Part shown: piece after piece, positions 1 to 5,156 of the stretch | Position numbering within the stretch: position 1 is the first letter of the stretch | Layout: every line of letters begins with the position of its first letter | Source of the DNA: Chromatiales bacterium | GTDB taxonomy: Bacteria > Pseudomonadota > Gammaproteobacteria > Chromatiales > Chromatiaceae | Reading direction: 5' to 3' | Assembly: GCA_022360595.1 (NCBI GenBank) | Contig: JAKSCN010000577.1 | Location: forward strand, 1-10,663 | DNA length: 10,663 nucleotides | Made by a program: the position numbers and the translations under genes | Notes under the pieces: model-generated | The model's database searches: none | Told to the model about the DNA's origin: nothing | The model's input: only the letters and a program-made list of their open reading frames with translations

Positions 1-2
1 AT

Positions 3-414
3 GCAACTGGGTGTCAGACTCTCTACCGCTATGATGAATACGGTCGACTGATTGAGACTCAAACCCCGGGTGGCGTCACTCGCTACAGTTATGCGGACGC
101 CCGGTGTCAGCCACTGGTTGCAGAGCTGCCGATTGAGATCACCGACTCCGCCGGCAGGCGTTGCCATCTCGCCTACAACGAAGCTGGGCAACTGATCGCC
201 TACACTGACTGCTCGGGTTATACCCAGCGCTACCTGTACAATGGCTGGGGGCATCTCATCCAGATTACTGATCCGTTAGGCAATGGCACTTATTTATGAG
301 CGTGATGATCAGGGCCAAACCTTTGAGCATCCGGCGTTGCCCGCCGGTCACAGGCTCAGCGAACACTGCTTATATCGTCTGCCCAAAGCGGTATGGCGTG
401 CGAGCACTGGGTAA
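3..414 (+). pseudogene. Rhs/YD-repeat protein remnant, 3' part, frameshifted
   Basis: From base 3 an open frame runs in from outside the window and reads as classic Rhs/YD-repeat sequence: YRYDEYGRLIETQTPGG, then a segment ending GQLIAYTDCSGYTQRYLYNG and ITDPLGNGTYL, with a TGA at 297-299. Rhs proteins at this point normally continue with a YERDxxGR repeat. Exactly such a stretch (YERDDQGQT) appears immediately downstream, but in the other forward frame (from about 295), and runs to a TAA at 412-414. This points to a single frameshift near 285-297. Residues after about 330 no longer resemble YD repeats. Rhs proteins form shells around C-terminal toxins or act as surface proteins. No toxin tip or immunity gene is recognisable here, so this is read as an eroded fragment. 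The upstream part, and whether the gene is otherwise intact, cannot be seen. Confidence 0.75.
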
Positions 415-424
415 AACGGCTAAA

Positions 425-445
425 GGTAACCACAACATAGTTACC
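425..445. repeat. Inverted repeat between the Rhs remnant and the Tat-SOR gene
   Basis: GGTAAC (425-430) and GTTACC (440-445) form a perfect 6-base inverted repeat with a 9-base AT-rich spacer, about 110 bases upstream of the superoxide reductase-like gene. The geometry would fit either a small hairpin or a dimeric regulator site. A chance occurrence is quite possible. The rest of 415-540 shows no gene and no convincing promoter; it also contains a small CCCTT/AAGGG palindrome around 518-530. Confidence 0.25.
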
Positions 446-552
446 CTGTTCTATCTGCGCCACTGTTCGTTGGTCAGTGATGGATAACAGTTTATCAAGG
501 GTGTAGCTTCTCCGCCCTTAAAGGGGAAGCAACGGTCAATAAGGAGTGAAAA

Positions 553-978
553 ATGGATCGTCGTGGTTTTATTCGTATGTCAATAGCAGGGGCTGGAGTG
601 GGGATTATCGCTCCTCAGGTAGCGCTGGCGGGTTCCAGCACCCCGTCTATGGCAGGAGGTGTATTTTATACAAAGGACGCCCCAGGGCGCTGGAGCAAAA
701 AAGCTGCCGGACATCTACCACAGATTGAAGTAGAAAAAGGGCAAAATGGTGTAGCCGTGCGTGTCACTACCGGGCATGAGATGCTCGATTATCAACACTA
801 TATTGTTAAGCACATATTGCTGGATCAAAACTTTGGATTTATTGATGAACATCTGTTTGATCCGATGTCTGAAAAAGCGCCTATATCGAAGTTCGCTTTA
901 AAAGAGTACAGCGGCCCGCTCTACGCATTGAGTGTCTGTAATAAACATGATACTTGGATGAGCGTAGCGGAGGTATAA
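553..978 (+). CDS. Tat-exported superoxide reductase (desulfoferrodoxin) family protein
   Basis: 141 residues. AAGGAG at 541-546 sits 6 bases before the ATG, so the start is well supported. Residues 1-26 form a twin-arginine signal: RRGFIR at 3-8, a hydrophobic stretch, and ALA at 24-26 before the likely cleavage site. The mature part matches the desulfoferrodoxin iron-binding domain. H54 (GHLP) corresponds to the EKHxP histidine. H75 and H82 (HEMLDYQHYI) correspond to the HPMxxxHYI pair. C129 and H132 (CNKHDTW) correspond to the CNxHGxW end motif. Thus four His and one Cys ligand for a mononuclear iron centre are present. Classical superoxide reductases reduce O2- to H2O2 at this centre. Two departures are visible: the usual Glu-Lys before the first His is Ala-Gly, and the His pair is separated by six residues instead of five. 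There is no N-terminal desulforedoxin domain. The gene is AT-rich against the rest of the window. Periplasmic superoxide or another redox role is inferred. Confidence 0.8.
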   Translation: MDRRGFIRMSIAGAGVGIIAPQVALAGSSTPSMAGGVFYTKDAPGRWSKKAAGHLPQIEVEKGQNGVAVRVTTGHEMLDYQHYIVKHILLDQNFGFIDEHLFDPMSEKAPISKFALKEYSGPLYALSVCNKHDTWMSVAEV

Positions 979-989
979 AGCCGCCGCTT

Positions 990-1025
990 AAAACTCAGGT
1001 GGCGCCTATGGCTCACCTGAGTTTT
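990..1025 (+). terminator. Strong hairpin terminator after the Tat-SOR gene
   Basis: A perfect 12-bp stem (AAAACTCAGGTG at 990-1001 pairing with CACCTGAGTTTT at 1014-1025) has a 12-base loop and ends in four T, 12 bases after the stop codon. The A-run on the left arm means it could also work on the other strand. It should separate transcription of this gene from arsM. Confidence 0.85.
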
Positions 1026-1126
1026 CAGCGCTGAAGGTTTACTGACAGAAATAACTTGCGTCCTTTTCCCCGCATCTCCGTCTATTAATGTGTAACGACT
1101 GTAAGGCATCATGACAGGAGACCAAG

Positions 1127-1930
1127 ATGAATCAATTAGAAAACGACAATATTCGCACTGCTGTTCGTGAACAGTATGGCAGGGTGGCGGCATCAAGCAG
1201 CGCCGGCTGTGGATGCGCAGCAACTTCATGTTGCGACGCTTCAGGTTCTGATCCCAATGCAATCTCAATGGAGCTCGGCTACTCAAATGCTGACGTGAGT
1301 GATGTGCCCGCAGGGGCGAACATGGGGTTGGGTTGTGGTAACCCCAAAGCAATCGCTGCATTGCAACCGGGAGAGACTGTTTTGGATTTGGGCAGTGGTG
1401 GTGGCTTTGATTGCTTTCTTGCGGCCAGGGAGGTTGGAGCAACAGGGCGGGTCATCGGAGTGGACATGACGCCTGAAATGATCAGTAAAGCACGAAAAAA
1501 TGCAGACAAGTCTAACTACACTCATGTTGAGTTTCGCCTTGGCGAAATCGAGAACCTGCCAGTTGCTGATGCCGTAGTGGATGTCATCATCTCCAATTGC
1601 GTGATCAATCTGTCACCCGAAAAAGCAAAGATTTTCCAGGAGTCTTTTAGAGTGCTTAAGCCTGGGGGGCGAATAGCCATTTCAGATGTTGTCGCTACCG
1701 TCGAGCTGACGGATAAGCAAAAAGGTGATATGGCGCTATTTACTGGGTGTATGTCTGGGGCATCAATGATCACGGATCTGGAGAATATGCTCAAAGACGC
1801 TGGGTTTGATGAGATAGAGATCAAGCCAAAAGATGAGAGCAGGGCGTTCATGAGAAACTGGGTGCGGGGTAGCAAGATGGAAGATTATGTTGTTGCCGCG
1901 ACGATTGAAGCGATCAAACCAGTGGTGTAG
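1127..1930 (+). CDS. arsM: Arsenite methyltransferase (ArsM, SAM-dependent)
   Basis: 267 residues, cytosolic. AGGAG at 1116-1120 lies 6 bases before the ATG. ArsM methylates As(III) using S-adenosylmethionine, giving methylated and partly volatile arsenicals. The SAM-binding motif I is VLDLGSGGGFD (85-95), followed by VIGVDMTPEMI (109-119) and the ISNCVINL segment (155-162). The three cysteines that bind As(III) in characterised ArsM proteins are matched by C70 (GLGCGNP), C158 (SNCVIN) and C208 (FTGCMSG). The N-terminal region carries CGC (28-30) and a CC pair (35-36), also typical of the family. The C-terminus is short, as in many bacterial ArsM proteins. No arsR, arsenite pump or arsenate reductase is nearby. 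The only close neighbour is the Tat-SOR gene, which is separated by a terminator, so arsM should have its own promoter in 1026-1115; no convincing consensus was found there. Confidence 0.93.
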   Translation: MNQLENDNIRTAVREQYGRVAASSSAGCGCAATSCCDASGSDPNAISMELGYSNADVSDVPAGANMGLGCGNPKAIAALQPGETVLDLGSGGGFDCFLAAREVGATGRVIGVDMTPEMISKARKNADKSNYTHVEFRLGEIENLPVADAVVDVIISNCVINLSPEKAKIFQESFRVLKPGGRIAISDVVATVELTDKQKGDMALFTGCMSGASMITDLENMLKDAGFDEIEIKPKDESRAFMRNWVRGSKMEDYVVAATIEAIKPVV

Positions 1931-1931
1931 C

Positions 1932-1973
1932 AAAAGAGCCGAGTGGATCTTGTCGCACTGCCTCGGTACTTTT
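1932..1973. terminator. Probable bidirectional terminator between arsM and menE
   Basis: AAAAG-A-GCCGAG (1932-1943) pairs with CTCGGT-A-CTTTT (1962-1973), with one A/A mismatch, one G/T pair and an 18-base loop, directly after the arsM stop. Both sides end in a four-T run on their own strand, so it suits these two converging genes. A second imperfect hairpin, GGGCCTTGTG (1979-1988) with CACAGGCCC (1997-2005) and one bulge, lies between it and the menE stop but lacks a T-run. Confidence 0.5.
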
Positions 1974-2016
1974 GTCCAGGGCCTTGTGAAAGCATCCACA
2001 GGCCCTAGCTCCGCTT

Positions 2017-3351
2017 TTAGGTTTGGCTGGCCATTTGCTGAAGCGTCTGTTTGTCAATCTTGCCATTGCTCAGGAGCGGTAGCTCGTCTACTGGAATAAT
2101 TCGACGCGGCCGTTGGGCTGAGGGGAACTGTTTCCTGCACCAGGCGTCTAGTTCGGCAGGATCGATATCACCCACAATGATAGCGGTCACTACCGCGCCA
2201 TAGGTTGGATCGGGGGTGCCAAGCACTGCCACCTCCTGAACATCTGGATGTGCCTCCAGGGTCTGTTCGATCAAGGCCGGGTGGATATTGATGCCGGCGC
2301 TGATAATCATGTCGTCGCCGCGTCCAAGGATCTGCAGTTCACCGCCGGGGGTGAGGCGGCCGAGATCACTGCTCGTAAACCAGCCGTTGTTGTCCAATCC
2401 CACTCCCAGTCGTCGTTCAGCGTTCAGGTAGCCCGCCATGATCATCGGTCCACGTAGCATAATGGGGCCGAAGTTGCCGCTATTTGCACCTACCTTAAGC
2501 TCTATGCCGTCGAGCAGTGGGCCGACATCCCCAGGTTGCCAGTCATCGGGTGGATTGTAGAGCGTCGCTACCTGTGAGCCTGCTTCGCTCAGGCCGTAAC
2601 TGATGCAGAGGGGCCAGCCCTGGGCGTGGGCCTGTTGGTAGAGTTGCCGGGATAGGGGGCCGCCACCGATTAATGCGCAACGCAGTGTGGTGGGCGGCGC
2701 TTGTTGCTTGCTGATGCTTAGCAGCCGGGCCAGCATTGCCGGTACCAGAGAGATGTGGGTTACCGGGTGCTGTTGCAGTTGCTGCCATACCAGTCGGGGG
2801 TCGAACTGTTCAGTGACAGCTACTTGAGCTTGGGCCAGGCGTGCCCGCTCCATAATAGCGATACCGCCGATGTGCCAGGGTGACAGGCAGAGCAGCCACA
2901 GGTCTTTCTGAGAGAATGCCAAGTGCTGATTGGCGGCTTGGGCAGCGGCTTCAATGCCTGTCTGCTTGTGCATGACGCCGCGAGGTTGTCCAGAGCTGCC
3001 GCTGGTGTGAATAATCAGCCGGATATCGGCATCAATGTTTGATCCTGCTGAGTGCTGAAGTACTGTTAGCTGCCCTTTGTCATCCAAATCCAATAGGAGA
3101 GCGTTACCTGCTGTGTTGAGAATCTGCTGCGTCTGTTCACGGGACAGCTCTGGGTTGAGTGGCATGAAAGTGTGCCCGGTTTTGTGACAGAGGGCCCAGA
3201 TCCATGTCCAGAGTGCTGGGTTGCGGGTTTGAACGGATAGCACCTGTGGGCGGTCAGAGGTTAGAGCATCTAACGCAGGGTGCAGTATTGATGCAGCTTC
3301 GATAAGCTGCTGGGGCCGAAAGGGGTGATCGGTTAATTGCAATGGAGTCAT
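2017..3351 (-). CDS. menE: o-Succinylbenzoate-CoA ligase (MenE)
   Basis: 444 residues of the ANL (acyl-CoA synthetase) superfamily, cytosolic. MenE adenylates o-succinylbenzoate with ATP and transfers it to coenzyme A, the step before MenB in menaquinone synthesis. Visible motifs in order are: the ATP P-loop A3, HTSGSSGQPRG (115-125); A5, YGLSEAGSQ (252-260), close to the YGxTExxSQ form of MenE; A7, SDLG (328-331); the A8 hinge, GRGDDMIISAGINI (343-356); and A10, LSNGKIDK (427-434), with the presumed catalytic Lys431. The N-terminal region is compact, as in MenE, which is shorter than typical fatty acyl-CoA ligases. The ATG is the only sensible start, because an in-frame stop lies four codons upstream; its ribosome-binding site is weak. 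It is transcribed away from the TlpA-like gene. Another aryl-CoA ligase is the main alternative, but menB close by supports MenE. Confidence 0.88.
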   Translation of the reverse strand: MTPLQLTDHPFRPQQLIEAASILHPALDALTSDRPQVLSVQTRNPALWTWIWALCHKTGHTFMPLNPELSREQTQQILNTAGNALLLDLDDKGQLTVLQHSAGSNIDADIRLIIHTSGSSGQPRGVMHKQTGIEAAAQAANQHLAFSQKDLWLLCLSPWHIGGIAIMERARLAQAQVAVTEQFDPRLVWQQLQQHPVTHISLVPAMLARLLSISKQQAPPTTLRCALIGGGPLSRQLYQQAHAQGWPLCISYGLSEAGSQVATLYNPPDDWQPGDVGPLLDGIELKVGANSGNFGPIMLRGPMIMAGYLNAERRLGVGLDNNGWFTSSDLGRLTPGGELQILGRGDDMIISAGINIHPALIEQTLEAHPDVQEVAVLGTPDPTYGAVVTAIIVGDIDPAELDAWCRKQFPSAQRPRRIIPVDELPLLSNGKIDKQTLQQMASQT

Positions 3352-3457
3352 GCTGCGTTTTTAGATGTGCTGGGATTTGATGGATGTTAATGTACCCCTG
3401 CCCTTATGACGGCAGAATCGCCAACATACCGTGATTTTTGAGTTTCGAGAAGAGAAT

Positions 3458-3982
3458 ATGCAGAGACGAGATTTACTTGTAGCAATGGGGATGAGCGCTT
3501 TTGCTCCGCTGGCTAGCGCTGTGACGGTTACCTCACCGGTAGAGACTTTAGGCGACCGCCCGCCGATGCCCGACTTCGAGCTGATCGATTTGGATGGGAA
3601 AGTGCATCGCCCTGAGGACTATCGCGGCCGGGTGCTGGTGGTCAACTTTTGGGCTACCTGGTGCCCTCCCTGCCGTGCCGAGATGCCTTCGATGGAGCGC
3701 ATGATGGAGACTTGGAAGCACGCGCCGCTGTCGCTGATCGCCATCGCCATGGGCCAGAATGAGAAGCAGGTGCGCCGCTTTGCCGATGAGAATCCGCTCA
3801 GCTTTCCACTGTTGCCCGATCCTGATGGCAAAGTCTCTGAGGCTTTTGGTGTGGATGGTCTGCCCACCACTTATATCGCCAATGAGCTGGGTAATCTAGC
3901 CTTCAAGGTTACTGGCGGGCGCGAGTGGGATTCCGATCGGATGACCCGCACGATCAGCCTGATTCTGCCGCCGAAAAAGTAG
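3458..3982 (+). CDS. Tat-exported TlpA/ResA-like thioredoxin-fold protein
   Basis: 174 residues from the ATG at 3458. An in-frame GTG at 3431 would add nine residues, but the ATG is preferred because it places a signal peptide at the N-terminus and has a purine-rich GAGAAGAG (3447-3454) before it. RR at 3-4 (MQRRDLL), a hydrophobic run to about 18 and ASA (19-21) look like a twin-arginine signal. The mature domain is AhpC/TSA-redoxin type: NFWATWCPPC (63-72) with the active cysteines C69 and C72, and a cis-proline in GLPTTYI (134-140). Such proteins reduce or exchange disulfides outside the cytoplasm, for example in cytochrome c maturation or in feeding electrons to a periplasmic partner. The partner is not evident here. 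It lies between divergent menE and downstream menB, but a terminator separates it from menB. Confidence 0.85.
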   Translation: MQRRDLLVAMGMSAFAPLASAVTVTSPVETLGDRPPMPDFELIDLDGKVHRPEDYRGRVLVVNFWATWCPPCRAEMPSMERMMETWKHAPLSLIAIAMGQNEKQVRRFADENPLSFPLLPDPDGKVSEAFGVDGLPTTYIANELGNLAFKVTGGREWDSDRMTRTISLILPPKK

Positions 3983-3997
3983 TCTCTCTATACCCTT

Positions 3998-4028
3998 AGG
4001 CGCTGCCGGTTAATTCGGTGGCGCCTTT
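3998..4028 (+). terminator. Hairpin terminator after the TlpA-like gene
   Basis: AGGCGCTGCCG (3998-4008) pairs with CGGTGGCGCCT (4016-4026) over 11 positions, two of them G/T, with a 7-base loop and a short TTT end. It starts 15 bases past the stop codon. If it works, menB needs its own promoter between here and 4068. A -10-like TAAAAT (4032-4037) is the only candidate seen, with no good -35 element. Confidence 0.65.
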
Positions 4029-4079
4029 CGCTAAAATAGTCCGTTTCCCGATTCCGGGTTTGTTATTTGAGGAGTGGTC

Positions 4080-4901
4080 ATGAATTGGCAGCAGGTTGCG
4101 GGCACCGCATTTGAAGATATCCGATACGAACAGAGCGAAGGTATCGCCAAGATCACCATCAATCGTCCTGAGGTGCGCAATGCATTTCGACCGGAGACGG
4201 TAAAAGAGCTGATCGATGCTTTTCATCATGCCCACCACGACTCTTCTGTTGGGGTGATTGTTTTGACTGGCGAGGGGCCGGATGCCTTCTGTTCCGGCGG
4301 TGATCAGCGCATTCGTGGCAGCAAAGGTGGCTATTGCGATGAGCAGGGGACGCAACACCTCAATGTGCTTGATCTGCAGATGCAGATTCGTCGTCTGCCC
4401 AAGCCGGTAGTGGCCATGGTGGCGGGATATGCGATTGGTGGCGGGCATGTGCTGCATCTGGTCTGTGATCTCACTATTGCCGCCGATAACGCAAGGTTTG
4501 GTCAGACTGGCCCAAAAGTGGGTAGCTTTGATGCGGGTCTGGGTGCAGGCATCATGGCGCGTACCGTGGGCCTGAAGAAGGCGAAAGAGATCTGGTTTCT
4601 CTGTCGTCAGTACAGTGCGGCTGAGGCGCTGGAGATGGGGCTGGTTAATACTGTTGTGCCGCTGGCCGAGTTGGAACAAGAGACTGTCGACTGGTGTCGT
4701 CAAATGCTCAAGCACTCACCTACGGCATTGCGTTTGCTGAAGGCGGGTTTTAATGCCGACACTGACGGTATGGCTGGTATCCAGGAGCTGGCGGGTAACG
4801 CTACCGGCCTTTACTATATGACCCCAGAGGCGAATGAGGGCAAGCAGGCGTTCCTGGAGAAGCGTGCGCCCGATTTTGGGAAGTTTCCGCGGCGTCCTTA
4901 A
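4080..4901 (+). CDS. menB: 1,4-Dihydroxy-2-naphthoyl-CoA synthase (MenB), type I
   Basis: 273 residues from the ATG at 4080. GAGGAG (4069-4074) lies five bases before that ATG and overlaps an in-frame GTG at 4074, so the GTG is unlikely to be the start. MenB is a crotonase-fold enzyme that closes o-succinylbenzoyl-CoA into the naphthoate ring of menaquinone. The family signature is very clear: ITINRPEVRNAFRPETVKEL (25-44), the oxyanion-hole segments SGGDQ (72-76) and YAIGGGH (117-123), and GQTGPKVGSFD (141-151). Gln142, Gly144 and Trp172 match the bicarbonate-binding positions of E. coli MenB with the same spacing (154, 156, 184), so this is a bicarbonate-dependent type I enzyme. The C-terminus (ELAGNATGLYYMTPEANEG and a final RAPDFGKFPRRP) also matches. 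It would work directly on the MenE product. Confidence 0.96.
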   Translation: MNWQQVAGTAFEDIRYEQSEGIAKITINRPEVRNAFRPETVKELIDAFHHAHHDSSVGVIVLTGEGPDAFCSGGDQRIRGSKGGYCDEQGTQHLNVLDLQMQIRRLPKPVVAMVAGYAIGGGHVLHLVCDLTIAADNARFGQTGPKVGSFDAGLGAGIMARTVGLKKAKEIWFLCRQYSAAEALEMGLVNTVVPLAELEQETVDWCRQMLKHSPTALRLLKAGFNADTDGMAGIQELAGNATGLYYMTPEANEGKQAFLEKRAPDFGKFPRRP

Positions 4902-4909
4902 TTATCTCA

Positions 4910-4926
4910 GGGTCTGTTACAGGCCC
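4910..4926 (+). other. Small hairpin just after menB
   Basis: GGGTCTG (4910-4916) pairs with CAGGCCC (4920-4926), with one G/T pair and a 3-base loop, 9 bases after the menB stop. No T-run follows on the plus strand, so it is more likely a transcript-protecting 3' hairpin than a classical terminator. It could also be chance. Confidence 0.35.
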
Positions 4927-5019
4927 CAATCCCTCTCAGCTAAAGCTGCTTCCATCTGGAATTGATTGATGGGGGTGCTTTGGTTGCATCCAGCGTAGAT
5001 TTCCTTGTTGATTCATCTC

Positions 5020-5050
5020 ACAGCGATACTGTCGTATCGCTGTCATTTTT
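5020..5050 (+). terminator. Strong intrinsic terminator between menB and the beta-helix gene
   Basis: A perfect 10-bp stem (ACAGCGATAC at 5020-5029 with GTATCGCTGT at 5034-5043) has a four-base loop TGTC and is followed by CA and five T (5046-5050). It is the best terminator in the window and lies about 120 bases after menB, which is unusually far. The intervening stretch 4927-5019 shows no gene. The remainder up to 5156 must hold the promoter of the next gene; no clear consensus was seen. Confidence 0.85.
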
Positions 5051-5156
5051 GCCTGCTAGCATCCCATCCGAATCTGAACTGCATGGGTCTTTCAATGACC
5101 TGTGATTCCCTGAACCTCATGGATTAAGGTTTCCCCTTCAACCGGATAGAGTTGTA

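Noticed and set aside
470..498. TTGGTC-N17-TATCAA as a promoter for the Tat-SOR gene
   Set aside because: Only about 3 of 6 and 4 of 6 consensus matches; too weak to annotate.
1056..1088. TTGCGT with TATTAA as a promoter for arsM
   Set aside because: Spacing of 19-21 bases is too long and the -35 match is partial.
921..1442. Long minus-strand open frame overlapping the SOR-like gene end and arsM
   Set aside because: It is antisense to two well-supported genes, shows low-complexity His/Pro/Ser composition, and crosses the strong terminator; a shadow frame.
3996..4715. 239-codon minus-strand open frame opposite menB
   Set aside because: It lies wholly antisense to an unmistakable MenB and has no recognisable domain.
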